Of a stretch of 51,738 nucleotides of DNA, positions 8,953 to 17,273 are shown piece after piece. Origin of the DNA: Dokdonella immobilis (GTDB lineage Bacteria; Pseudomonadota; Gammaproteobacteria; Xanthomonadales; Rhodanobacteraceae); the NCBI RefSeq assembly GCF_900115085.1, contig NZ_FOVF01000033.1, forward strand, positions 1 through 51,738. Direction: 5' to 3'. The notes under the pieces were generated by a model. It had not been told where the DNA came from. It searched no databases and saw nothing but the letters and a program-made list of their open reading frames with translations. Each line of letters begins with the position of its first letter. Positions within the stretch are counted from its first letter, which is position 1. The position numbers and the translations under genes are program-made.

Positions 8953-11712
8953 TCAGGCGCTCACGCCGAGCGAGGCGGCCAGCTTCTCGGTCCTGCTGCG
9001 ATAGATTTCGCCCGGCAGCACGGTCTTGCCGAGCACATCCAGGGATTGGCGCAGCAGGCTCCGGGCCTCGGCCTTGCGTCCCTGGCGCAGGCGCAGGTCA
9101 GCCAGTTCGCTGCGGGCAATGGCGAGGTCGACCGGCAGCGTGCTGCCGTCGTGCTCGAACCTGGCGATCGCTGCGAGCAGGTTCGTTTCGGCCAGTTCGA
9201 ACGCTCCCTGGCGCATCGCGTAGCGGGCGCGGGCGCGGTGCACGTGGGCGAAGACGGGGTGCGATTCGGGTACCAGCGCGGACCAGCGCCTGGCCGCCTC
9301 GTCGAGCAGGGGCAGGCCGACCGCAGGATCATCCATGCGCTCGGCCAGCAGGGCCAGCTGCCAGGTCAGCATCGCGTATTCGCCGGAATCCTCGCCTTCG
9401 ATGCGCGCACAACGCGTGCGCAGGTCGGTCAGCATCGACCAGGCCCGAGCATGCTGGCCGACCAGGCCGAGGGTGCGCGCGAACGCGCGTTCGAGACGCC
9501 GGCGCACCTGGTGGTCGGCATCGAGCCGGTCTTCATCGAGCACGGCCCTGGCCCGGTCGAACGCAGACAGGGCGCCGGCATAGTCCCCGGCATTCTCGAG
9601 GATGCCGGCGCGGTTGCCCAACGAGATCGCGTCATCGATCTTGCCGAGGCCGACCTCGCCCCTGGCCCGGTCCGATTGCTTCAGCATTTCCGCCGCTTCC
9701 TGGTAGCGGCCCAGATCGTTCAGTGTGAGCGCCAGGTCATTGGCCAGGCCCATCATGCGCGTGCCGCCCGCGGCGACCACGCGCTCCTGCATCGCGATTG
9801 CCGCGCGCAACACCGGTTCGGCCTCGGCCTGCCGGCCGCAGGCGTTGAGGGCCGACGCTTGCGCGCGCATCAGCGGCAGTCGTGAAGGCGCATCGTCCGG
9901 CAAGCGCGCATCGGCCAGAGCAAGCCCGTTTCGGGCAATCTCGAGCGCCTCATCGCAATCACCCCGGGTGGCCAGCAGGTTGGCCAGCAACTGCGCGGTT
10001 TCGATGCGCGCATCGATATCCTCGACGCGCTTTTCGGTGCCGAGCCGAAGGGCTTCGCGCAATTGTTCGATAGCGCCCGTGTCGTCGCCGGAGCGATGCT
10101 TGACCATGGCCAGCGACTGCAGCGAATTGATGCGCAGCAGGACATCGCCGGGCGCGTATTGCTGGCGCCATGCGGCGGCGGTGCGTGCGGCTTCTTCGGC
10201 GGCGGGGCCCTCTTCGAGCAGGCCGAGCAGCATCGAATACTCCGCGTAGTCCTCGGCGAGACGCAGCGCCTCGGCACCATCGGTGGGGGTGATCCCGGCC
10301 AGGCCATCGCGCATGAGGTCGCGGGCGGTGCGGGCCTCGCCGAGTTGCGAGTAGAGCACTGCGAGCAGGCGTTGCATCTGTTTGGCCACGGCCGGATCCT
10401 TCGCCTGCAGGCTGGCCAGCTTCAAGCGTGCGGCATCGAGCAGGTTGGGCACGCTGACCTGGCGACTCATTGCCCTGTCCGGCGAGGCTGCCGAGAAGGC
10501 ATCGGTGAGGAACTGCAGCGAAGCACGGGCACTCGCGGCATCGCGTTCGGAGGCGAGCAAGGCACGTTGGCTGGCCGCCTCGGCGACCACGGCACGCTCG
10601 CGCTCACGTTCGAGTCGCCAGACGAAGGCTGCGACCACGCACACCGCGAGCAGGGCCGCGGCGACAGCGATTCGATGTCGACCGATGAACTTGCGCAGAC
10701 GATAGGTCCGAGTCATGCGCGCGGCGCGAACCGGGCGCCCCTTGCGGTAGCGATCGAGATCGTCGCGAAACTCGCTGGCACCGGAGTAGCGACGTTCCGG
10801 TAGCGTCGCGCAGGCCTTGGCCAAGATGCCGGCGAGGTCGGCATCGAGCGCCAGCGGGGCGAGCCGCGGTGGCGATAGGTCTGCTGCATCGCGTCGACCG
10901 GTGAGCAGCTCGTGCAGCATGACGCCGAGGCTGTAGATGTCGCTTGCGGTCGTGATCGTGCGGCCGTCGCGCTGCTCGGGACTCGCATAGCCACGGCTGA
11001 ACACGCGGGTCGAGGTGGCCGCCTGCGCCGCTTCACCTTCGTCGATCAGGCGCGCGATGCCGAAGTCGAGCAGCTTGACCACGCCCTCGTCGCTGACCAG
11101 CACATTGGCCGGCTTGAGGTCGCGGTGGATGATCAGGTGCTGGTGCGCATGCGCGATCGCATCGAGCATCGCGTCGAACAGGCGCAGGCGATCGCCCAGG
11201 GTCGGTGCATGCGCGCTGGCATAGTCGAGCAGCGAGCTGCCCTCGACATATTCCATCGCCAGCCAGGGCTGGCCATCCCCGGTCTCGCCGCCGTCGAGCA
11301 GGCGGGCGATGTTCGGATGGTCGAGTCCGGCCAGGATCTGCCGTTCCTGGCGCAGGCGGCGCATGCTGTCATTGGTTGGAAAGCCGCGCAGCAGCTTGAT
11401 CGCGACCTGCTGGTCGAAGTGTCCATCGGCGCGTTCGGCGAGGAAGACCGTACCCATGCCGCCGGCGCCGATCTCGCGGATCAGGCGCCAGGCGCCAAGG
11501 CGGTTGGCGGTGGTGCGCTGAAAGCTGGCGGCGCCGGCGCTGACGACCTGGCGGATCGGGTCGCCGTCGCGGCGATCGGCCTCGAGCAGGTCGAGCAACT
11601 GGCGACGATCGTCCGCAGCGAGGTCGAGACGGGCGATCTCCGCCCGCTGCTCGTCTTCGGACAATCCGCACAAGCGCTCGAAGTGCCCGGCGAGATGGTC
11701 GATGTGCGGCAT
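8953..11712 (-). CDS. Membrane Ser/Thr protein kinase with C-terminal TPR-like region
   Basis: A 919-residue Hanks-type kinase. Visible motifs are the Gly loop GAGGMGTVFLAE (82-93), Lys106 in VAIKLL, catalytic HRDLKPANV (Asp198), DFGIARL (216-222) and the SPEQ activation-segment end. One membrane helix (348-365) follows, then a coiled segment and about 500 residues of TPR-like helices. The kinase domain should be cytoplasmic and the repeats periplasmic. A poorly conserved 70-residue N-terminus precedes the kinase. The gene starts two bases after the stop of an ECF sigma factor gene, so they form an operon. In comparable pairs the kinase controls the sigma factor by phosphorylation; that is family knowledge, not shown here. 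Confidence 0.92.
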   Translation of the reverse strand: MPHIDHLAGHFERLCGLSEDEQRAEIARLDLAADDRRQLLDLLEADRRDGDPIRQVVSAGAASFQRTTANRLGAWRLIREIGAGGMGTVFLAERADGHFDQQVAIKLLRGFPTNDSMRRLRQERQILAGLDHPNIARLLDGGETGDGQPWLAMEYVEGSSLLDYASAHAPTLGDRLRLFDAMLDAIAHAHQHLIIHRDLKPANVLVSDEGVVKLLDFGIARLIDEGEAAQAATSTRVFSRGYASPEQRDGRTITTASDIYSLGVMLHELLTGRRDAADLSPPRLAPLALDADLAGILAKACATLPERRYSGASEFRDDLDRYRKGRPVRAARMTRTYRLRKFIGRHRIAVAAALLAVCVVAAFVWRLERERERAVVAEAASQRALLASERDAASARASLQFLTDAFSAASPDRAMSRQVSVPNLLDAARLKLASLQAKDPAVAKQMQRLLAVLYSQLGEARTARDLMRDGLAGITPTDGAEALRLAEDYAEYSMLLGLLEEGPAAEEAARTAAAWRQQYAPGDVLLRINSLQSLAMVKHRSGDDTGAIEQLREALRLGTEKRVEDIDARIETAQLLANLLATRGDCDEALEIARNGLALADARLPDDAPSRLPLMRAQASALNACGRQAEAEPVLRAAIAMQERVVAAGGTRMMGLANDLALTLNDLGRYQEAAEMLKQSDRARGEVGLGKIDDAISLGNRAGILENAGDYAGALSAFDRARAVLDEDRLDADHQVRRRLERAFARTLGLVGQHARAWSMLTDLRTRCARIEGEDSGEYAMLTWQLALLAERMDDPAVGLPLLDEAARRWSALVPESHPVFAHVHRARARYAMRQGAFELAETNLLAAIARFEHDGSTLPVDLAIARSELADLRLRQGRKAEARSLLRQSLDVLGKTVLPGEIYRSRTEKLAASLGVSA

Positions 11713-11714
11713 GC

Positions 11715-12278
11715 TCAGGCCTCCAGCGCGGTGCGAAGCCAGGCCCGGGCCAGGCGCAGGTCGCGATCCACGGTGCCTTCCGACACCTCGAGGGTCGCTG
11801 CCACTTCCTCGCGATTGAGTCCGCCGAAGTAGACGAGCTCGATCATCTGCGCACGCCGCGCGTTGCTCTCTGCGAGCGCGTCGAGCGCGGTGTCGAGCTG
11901 CATGAGGGTGCTGTCGCCGTGTTCGCCGCCGACCTCGAGGGCGGCTTCGATCTCGACATGCTCGGCACCGCTGCCGCGTTTGTCCGCCAGCCGCCGCCGG
12001 GCGGCGTCGACCAGCACCTGGCGGGTGGCCTGGGCGACCACATGATAGAAGTGCTTGCGGCTCTCCCACGGCGCGTCGCTGCCGAGCATGCGCAGCAGGG
12101 CCTCGTGGGCAAGGTCGGTGGCGCCGAGCGTCGCGCCAGGCATCTGCCGCAGCGACTGCCTGGCAATCGCCCGCACATTGGCATAGACCAGCGCCATCAA
12201 CGCATCGCGCGCTTCATCGTTGCCGGAACGCCAGGCCGCGATCAGCTGGGTGACCTCGTGATCGCCGGTTTCTGCCAT
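11715..12278 (-). CDS. ECF-type RNA polymerase sigma factor (Sigma70_ECF family)
   Basis: A 187-residue sigma factor. Region 2 covers about residues 10-90 (AWRSGNDEARDALMALVYANVR, then ATDLAHEALLRML) and region 4 about 125-185 (IELVYFGGLNREEVAATLEVSEGTVDRDLRLARAWL). The pattern matches the PF07638 group often encoded next to Ser/Thr kinases. The ATG at 12278 gives the family N-terminus; nothing upstream in frame resembles it. No anti-sigma gene is adjacent; the kinase gene follows two bases later and is the likely regulator. The gene is divergent from the secreted repeat protein at 12402. Confidence 0.9.
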   Translation of the reverse strand: MAETGDHEVTQLIAAWRSGNDEARDALMALVYANVRAIARQSLRQMPGATLGATDLAHEALLRMLGSDAPWESRKHFYHVVAQATRQVLVDAARRRLADKRGSGAEHVEIEAALEVGGEHGDSTLMQLDTALDALAESNARRAQMIELVYFGGLNREEVAATLEVSEGTVDRDLRLARAWLRTALEA

Positions 12279-12363
12279 ACGCCCCAATTCGCTGGACCCA
12301 CCCGTCGAGTCTACTCGGACGCCAGCAGCGCAACGACGGAGATTGGGGGATTTCACGCCGGTT

Positions 12364-12387
12364 TGCGTAACAGGACACATCTGCCCG
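12364..12387 (+). promoter_or_regulatory. Candidate promoter motif shared with the site at 27847
   Basis: The pattern TGCG-N2-AC-N-GG-N3-CATCTGCCCG lies 15 bases before the ATG of the secreted repeat protein and directly precedes its GGAGG ribosome site. The same pattern with the same spacing recurs at 27847-27870, before another secreted protein. This looks like a two-block promoter, possibly for an alternative sigma factor such as the ECF factor encoded on the other strand. Two examples are too few to prove it. Confidence 0.35.
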
Positions 12388-12401
12388 TCTGGAGGTTGCC
12401 G

Positions 12402-13652
12402 ATGGTCCCGTTCACTCGCCGGCTGCTGCTCGTTTGCGCACTGGCCGTTTCCGCGCCCGTGCCGGCATTGGCCCAGGTCGCGCCCGATGCCACCCCGAAC
12501 CTGCAGTTGCAGCTGCCGAATCCCGGTGGCGGCTTCCTGCCCGCGACGATCCACGCCACCCTGCGCCAGCCCGACGGCAAGATCCTCGTCGCCGGCGACT
12601 TCACCCGTCTCGCCGACGGCACGCCGCGCCAGCGTCTGCTGCGTCTGAACGCCGATGGTTCGCTCGACACCGGCTTTGCCCCGGCCTTTTCCTCGGTCGG
12701 CACGACCTGCGTGATCTATTCGCTGGCCTGGGCCAACAATTCGATCTACGTCGGCGGCGCCTTCGACGCGGTCAACGGCACGAACAGCCCCAACGTCGTC
12801 CGTCTCGATCGCAATGGCGACCTCGCCAGCGGCTGGAACTCGCCATTCGCGGTCGGCAGTCCGGGCCAGCCGATCCGTGCACTGGCGGCCACCTCGACTT
12901 CGCTGTTCATGGGTGGCGACATCCAGCTCAACAACGCCTTCGGTCTGGCCCGCCTTGATGCCATCTCGGGCAACTGGGATTTCGCCTGGATCGCCCAGAC
13001 CCAGAATGGCGACGTGGTCAATCCGCCCACGGGCGGGACGCGCGGCGAGGTGCGCGTGCTTGCGCTCGTCGACGGTGATCTGATGGTCGGTGGTGACTTC
13101 CTCAAGATCGCCAATGTCCTCGTGCGCGGCCTGGCGCGTATCTCGCAGACCGCACCGGTCAGCGTGCGAGCGTTCAATGCCGGGCTTTCGGCCAGTTCCT
13201 ACCGCGTCGAGGCGCTGCAGCGCGCGGGGACCCGGCTCTACATCGGCGGTACGTTCTTCCGCGAAGCCGCGCCCTTCGTCAGCTATCTCAATCGGGTCGA
13301 CATCGGCACCGGCCTGCTCGACACGAGCTGGCAGCCGAATACCAATGGCAGCGTCACGACGCTCGCACTCGAAGGTACGTTGCTCTACGTCGGCGGCAGC
13401 TTTGCCAACGCGATCCCGCCGAGCGGCGGCAACCGCCTGATCCGCATTTCGACCACCGGCAACGGCGCGATCGACAGCGCCTGGAACACCACCCTGGCCG
13501 ACACCGTGCTGAGCCTGAGCCACGACTGCCACAACCGCCTGATCGTCGGCGGTGCCTTCGACACGGCGGCCGGCCAGGTGCGCAATGGCCTGGCCGGCTA
13601 CCAGACGCCGTCCGGCGACTGCATCTTCTACTCGGGATTCGAAATACCATGA
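12402..13652 (+). CDS. Secreted delta-60 repeat (beta-propeller-like) protein with GFE C-terminal tail
   Basis: A 416-residue exported protein with a clear signal peptide (MVPFTRRLLLVCALAVSAPVPALA). Repeats of about 55-60 residues run through the body; the first reads QPDGKILVAGDFTRLADG then LLRLNADGSLDTGF, the classic delta-60 (DUF5122) pattern predicted to form a propeller. The last residues are CIFYSGFEIP, matching the tail of the multiheme cytochrome at 17274 (IFADGFETP). The start has a strong GGAGG at 12391-12395. The next gene overlaps its stop by four bases, so the two are probably co-expressed. The function is unknown; a cell-surface or extracellular role is inferred. Confidence 0.85.
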   Translation: MVPFTRRLLLVCALAVSAPVPALAQVAPDATPNLQLQLPNPGGGFLPATIHATLRQPDGKILVAGDFTRLADGTPRQRLLRLNADGSLDTGFAPAFSSVGTTCVIYSLAWANNSIYVGGAFDAVNGTNSPNVVRLDRNGDLASGWNSPFAVGSPGQPIRALAATSTSLFMGGDIQLNNAFGLARLDAISGNWDFAWIAQTQNGDVVNPPTGGTRGEVRVLALVDGDLMVGGDFLKIANVLVRGLARISQTAPVSVRAFNAGLSASSYRVEALQRAGTRLYIGGTFFREAAPFVSYLNRVDIGTGLLDTSWQPNTNGSVTTLALEGTLLYVGGSFANAIPPSGGNRLIRISTTGNGAIDSAWNTTLADTVLSLSHDCHNRLIVGGAFDTAAGQVRNGLAGYQTPSGDCIFYSGFEIP

Positions 13653-14407
13653 GCCACACAATGCAAGGTCTGCGCACGGTACTGTTCGTGCTTGCCGGAA
13701 TCGTCCTTGGCGTACGCGCCGAAGCGGCGAGCGTGCCGCCAATAGCCGTGCCGCTCGATGTCCTGCCGTGGTTCAACGGGGTCATCAGCAACGTCGGCAC
13801 CGACATCGCCTGCCTCAGCGACCCGCCAATCACCGAGATCCGGGTGCAGGGCTATGCGGGCTTCAGCCTGGTGCCGCCGAACCGGACCCCGGCCGTGGGC
13901 GAAGTCTTCTATACCCACCTTGTCCTCAGCCATCCCGGCAACCCCTGCGCTGGCAGCGCGGTCGGCATCGAACTGCTGCTGCCGCCGGGCGTGCAGACCG
14001 CGGCGTCAGCCGCCGACCCGGCGTTCTGCTTCGCCCGCACGCCCGCCAATCCACAGCGTCCGTTCGCCCAGCTGATAAACCTCGGCACCGATTCGGGCTA
14101 TGGCTGCCCGCAGGTCTTTCCGACTGGCCTCGAGGGCTTGCGCGTCGCGCCGCCGCTGGGCGGGCTGGGTGGCGCCTGGGGCATGGCGGCGGGCTTCTAT
14201 CTCGAACTCTTGCTGCCGTTGCGGGCGAGCACGCCGCAACCGGGAAGCACGTCGATCCGGTTTCGGGTCAATCCCGATATCGCCGTCGTCGGCTATCCGG
14301 CGGTGCCGCTGCTAGTCAACAACGATGTCCTGTTTCGCACGGCCTTCGAAGACCAGCAACTGACCCTCGACATCTGCACGATCACGCCGGTCGCGAACGG
14401 CTGTTGA
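13649..14407 (+). CDS. Secreted protein of unknown function
   Basis: A 252-residue protein with a signal peptide (about residues 1-27, ending VRAEAA), then a beta-rich sequence with scattered Cys (DIACLSDPP, NPCAGS, FCFART, GYGCPQVF, DICTIT, NGC) that could form disulfides in the periplasm or outside the cell. I do not recognise a domain. NNDVLFRTAFEDQQ near residue 230 resembles the GFE tail of neighbouring secreted proteins but is internal. The start overlaps the preceding stop (ATGA), and an ATG at 13661 is an alternative. The context ties it to the delta-60 repeat protein. Confidence 0.75.
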   Translation: MSHTMQGLRTVLFVLAGIVLGVRAEAASVPPIAVPLDVLPWFNGVISNVGTDIACLSDPPITEIRVQGYAGFSLVPPNRTPAVGEVFYTHLVLSHPGNPCAGSAVGIELLLPPGVQTAASAADPAFCFARTPANPQRPFAQLINLGTDSGYGCPQVFPTGLEGLRVAPPLGGLGGAWGMAAGFYLELLLPLRASTPQPGSTSIRFRVNPDIAVVGYPAVPLLVNNDVLFRTAFEDQQLTLDICTITPVANGC

Positions 14408-14506
14408 GGCGCTCTGCACGAGCCTTGCCCGTCACCAGGATTCGACCGCCGCAGCCGCGGCGCATGACGGTCGGAACGGCAGTAGCGCCATGCGGGCTCG
14501 ACCGGG

Positions 14507-15436
14507 TCAGGGCGTCAACCTCGGCATCGCAGCCGTGGGGCGTGCATCGTGCGCCGGCACCATGACGATCTGTGGGAAACGCTGGTGAAGCGCGGCCAGA
14601 TGCTCGATCTGCGCGCGCACCTGGTCGCCATCGAGATCGACCAGATGGCGGGAAATCCACGGACGTTCGGCCGGGCGCTCGATGCCTTCGCTCTGCCAGA
14701 CGATGTCGCCGACGAAGGCGTAGCGTGCCCCGGGCAGGGTGACGAAGATCACCACCGAACCCGACGTGTGTCCCGGCGCCGGCACGACCACGATCGAACC
14801 GTCACCCCAGACGTCGAAACTGCGCGCATAGCCGAGGTAGGGCGTATCGGCGAAGGCATATGGGCGAAGCGCCAGATTCGGCATCGAATGGGCGATCGCC
14901 GCCATCGGCAGGTCGCCGTGGACGAACGCCGCTTCGGCTTCCGGCAACCAGGCCGGCACGCCGGGCAGGTCGGTCATGCCGCTGACATGATCCCAGTGGG
15001 CATGGGTCAGCAGGACGCCGGCCAGCGAGCCGGGCTCGATGCCGGCGGCGGCGAGCTGCCGCGCAGCCGGTGTCCCCTTGCTGTAGGTCGAAGTGACCTG
15101 CATCAGCATCGGCAGCCTGGCGAATTGCGCATCGACCTGCGTACCGAAGCCGCTGTCGATCAGCAGATCGCCGCGCGGATGGCGCACCAGATACGCCGTC
15201 ATCGTGAAATCGCGGTGCTCGCCCGGTGTTCCGCCGCGATAGGCGAACACGGCCTGCGAATGCATGGCTCCGGTTGGAAGCGCATAGATCGCCATGTCGG
15301 GCGGCGGATGGGCCGCCGGCAGGTCTATCGATGCGTCAAGCAGCGGAACGGCCAGGCGCACCGGCCAGAACATCCAGACATTGAGAACGAGCAGCACCAG
15401 CAGGAACCCGCCCAGCCACTTGAAGAATCGCCTCAT
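14507..15436 (-). CDS. Membrane-anchored metallo-beta-lactamase-fold hydrolase
   Basis: A 309-residue protein with one N-terminal helix (about residues 8-27), then an MBL fold. The metal motif THAHWDH is at 144-150. Later ligands are visible in PAPGHTSGS, FVGDIVW and the C-terminal PAHDARP. The catalytic domain should face the periplasm. The overall pattern resembles N-acyl-homoserine-lactonase-like and generic MBL hydrolases, but the substrate is not deducible. The ATG at 15436 is preferred over a TTG five codons upstream. Its neighbours give no functional hint. Confidence 0.88.
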   Translation of the reverse strand: MRRFFKWLGGFLLVLLVLNVWMFWPVRLAVPLLDASIDLPAAHPPPDMAIYALPTGAMHSQAVFAYRGGTPGEHRDFTMTAYLVRHPRGDLLIDSGFGTQVDAQFARLPMLMQVTSTYSKGTPAARQLAAAGIEPGSLAGVLLTHAHWDHVSGMTDLPGVPAWLPEAEAAFVHGDLPMAAIAHSMPNLALRPYAFADTPYLGYARSFDVWGDGSIVVVPAPGHTSGSVVIFVTLPGARYAFVGDIVWQSEGIERPAERPWISRHLVDLDGDQVRAQIEHLAALHQRFPQIVMVPAHDARPTAAMPRLTP

Positions 15437-15575
15437 GGTCCACCACCCCAATTCGCCAACACGCGTTCTGGTCGCTTCTTGCGAAGCGAAAAGCCACGAC
15501 CCTGAATGCCCAGAGTAACTCGCCGCGGCGCACGTCGGGAGTTTTTGCCGCGCGGTCAGCGCATTCCGGGTTCCT

Positions 15576-16196
15576 TCACCTAGGAGCTACCTGCGACATC
15601 AGGGCAAGCGGCCGTCCTTCGTTGTCGTTGAAGAACGCCATCCATTCCTCGGTTCCGTCGTCATGCTGGTGCACGCGGTGTGGCGCATTGATGAATTCGA
15701 CACCGCGCACGGTCAGCGCGGCATGGGTCGCATGAATATCCTGCACGCGGAAGTAGAGGATCGATTCGGCCGCCGGCGCATCGCCCTCCGAGAGGAATAG
15801 CCTGACCCCGGCGCAGTCGAAGAAGGCGAGCTTTCCGAACGTGTAGAGGTGTGGCAGGCCGAGCACGTCGCGATACCAGGATTCCGCGGCGCGGATGTCA
15901 CGAACCGTTCGGGCGATCTGGCCCAGTGCCTCAATCTTGATGCTTGCATCCACCGGATGTTTCCTCCCGAACAAGGCGCTGCTTTTCCTGATGCCGTCCC
16001 AATGGCGCAGCTCCTTGCGGCTAGTCAGCCCGAGCTTCTGCAAGACGTTGGCGACGTGATACTTGATCGCGTCCCGGCTGACATCGAGGCGTTTGGCAAT
16101 CTGCGCATTGGTCAGGCCATGGCGCACACACTCGGTGACCCGCCACTCGGCTGGCGTAAGCACATCGTCGAAAGGCGGGCGTCCAGTCCTGGCCAT
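15576..16196 (-). CDS. LuxR-type HTH fused to a glyoxalase/VOC domain
   Basis: A 206-residue two-domain protein. Residues 10-65 form a LuxR/GerE helix-turn-helix (LTPAEWRVTECVRHGLTNAQIAKRL, then DAIKYHVANVLQKLGLTSR). Residues 85-203 are a VOC domain (IARTVRDIRAAESWYRDVLGLPHLYTFGKLAFFDCAGVRLFLSE). The HTH leads and no receiver is present, so the VOC domain may act as a small-molecule sensor, or the protein may couple an enzyme to DNA binding. Which metal-binding residues of glyoxalase I persist is not clear by eye. The gene stands alone, with a hairpin-bearing spacer upstream. Confidence 0.87.
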   Translation of the reverse strand: MARTGRPPFDDVLTPAEWRVTECVRHGLTNAQIAKRLDVSRDAIKYHVANVLQKLGLTSRKELRHWDGIRKSSALFGRKHPVDASIKIEALGQIARTVRDIRAAESWYRDVLGLPHLYTFGKLAFFDCAGVRLFLSEGDAPAAESILYFRVQDIHATHAALTVRGVEFINAPHRVHQHDDGTEEWMAFFNDNEGRPLALMSQVAPR

Positions 16197-16310
16197 GAAT
16201 GAACCTTACAGCGGACTCGGCGGAGTTTCCCTACCCGAACCGCCGGGGTCGATGCTTCGTCACCAAGGCACTGCCAGACCGGCACAGCCAGGATCGGAGG
16301 CGAGCGGAGT

Positions 16311-16371
16311 CGAAGACCGGGGAAGGGGGACCTGTGCGTCCGCACCGAGTCCCGATGAGTCCCCGGCTTCG
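16311..16371. repeat. Imperfect inverted repeat between the GST and LuxR-VOC genes
   Basis: CGAAGACCGGGGA (16311-16323) pairs with TCCCCGGCTTCG (16360-16371), with one bulged base. It sits 12 bases past the GST stop on the minus strand, so it could form the terminator of that gene; there is no convincing T-run. The rest of the 16197-16382 spacer shows nothing recognisable. Confidence 0.35.
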
Positions 16372-16382
16372 TCTTCAAGACG

Positions 16383-16991
16383 CTATCTTGCGTACCAGGC
16401 CTTGACGCCCGGATGGTCGCGCACCGCGTCGTGTACACCCATGAGCTTCGGAAACGCGGAAAAGATCGTTGCCGGAATATGGTCGACCTTGCCGCCGAGG
16501 AACCAGCGCACGGCCATGTGCAGCTTGATGTCGACGACGTGGATCATCGCGCCGCCGAAGAACGGTGCGGCCGATGCGAGATTGCGCTCCGCGAGCTTGC
16601 CCCAGGCCGGCAGGAAGCCTGCAACGAGCGCCTCGCGCGCGGCCTTCTTCTCGGCATCGCCCATGCGCAAGGTCGGCGACACGTTGTGTCGCAGTTCCTC
16701 GACGTGCTGCATCATCGCCTCATGGCGCGCGGCTTCGAAGTCGTCGGCCGGATGCAGGCCGTGGCGGCGCCCGACCAGCACGAGGATCGCATTGGTCTGC
16801 GCGAACGGCGGGTGGCCCGGTAGTTCGAGCACCGGCAGGGCGCCATAGGGCATCTGTTCCTTCAACGCCGACCATGCGCTGGACTGGATGCGGTTGTCCT
16901 CGAAGTCGACGCCGGCGAGATGCAAGGCGAGTCGGCATTCCTCGCCTCGGCTTACCGGCGCGTCGAAGTAGGTCAATCTGGGTCGGGTCAT
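16383..16991 (-). CDS. Glutathione S-transferase family protein
   Basis: A 202-residue GST-like protein. The thioredoxin-fold N-domain (residues 4-80) includes LTYFDAPVSRGEECRLALHLAGVDFED, then MPYGALPVLELPGHPPFAQTNAIL with the cis-Pro (LPV) and a glutathione-contact region. An all-helical C-domain of about 120 residues follows. The RGEECRLAL pattern resembles sigma/alpha-type GSTs. It would conjugate glutathione to electrophiles in the cytoplasm; the substrate is unknown. The gene is transcribed divergently from the cytochrome at 17274. Confidence 0.87.
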   Translation of the reverse strand: MTRPRLTYFDAPVSRGEECRLALHLAGVDFEDNRIQSSAWSALKEQMPYGALPVLELPGHPPFAQTNAILVLVGRRHGLHPADDFEAARHEAMMQHVEELRHNVSPTLRMGDAEKKAAREALVAGFLPAWGKLAERNLASAAPFFGGAMIHVVDIKLHMAVRWFLGGKVDHIPATIFSAFPKLMGVHDAVRDHPGVKAWYAR

Positions 16992-17189
16992 GCGGGTTTC
17001 TCCATGCTTTGGAAGATCGGGGCGTCGCTATCGGCTGCGAGCGTAGCCTGCTCCTGCCTTCGCGGCGAGGAGGACTGGGCCTGCATACAGGCCAGACACA
17101 GCCCCAGGATGGCCCAACCTGCCCAGCGCCTGCCTGGCGGTACCCCAATCTGAACCAGCCCGAAACAGAAGACAGGCGCCAAAGGGTAT

Positions 17190-17203
17190 TTGATCTGGAT
17201 CAA
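17190..17203. promoter_or_regulatory. Perfect FNR/Anr-type box upstream of the nine-heme cytochrome
   Basis: TTGATCTGGATCAA matches the FNR/Anr consensus TTGAT-N4-ATCAA in all ten fixed positions. Its centre is about 77 bases before the ATG at 17274, a spacing that allows a class II position (centre near -41.5) with a short leader. The divergent GST start is 199 bases away. Oxygen-limited activation of the cytochrome gene is the natural reading. Confidence 0.75.
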
Positions 17204-17273
17204 CTGCAATGCAATGGGCGCTGCTACGGTCGCGAGACCGCAGGCGCAGACTCGCCTCCTGCCGGAGTCGCCC

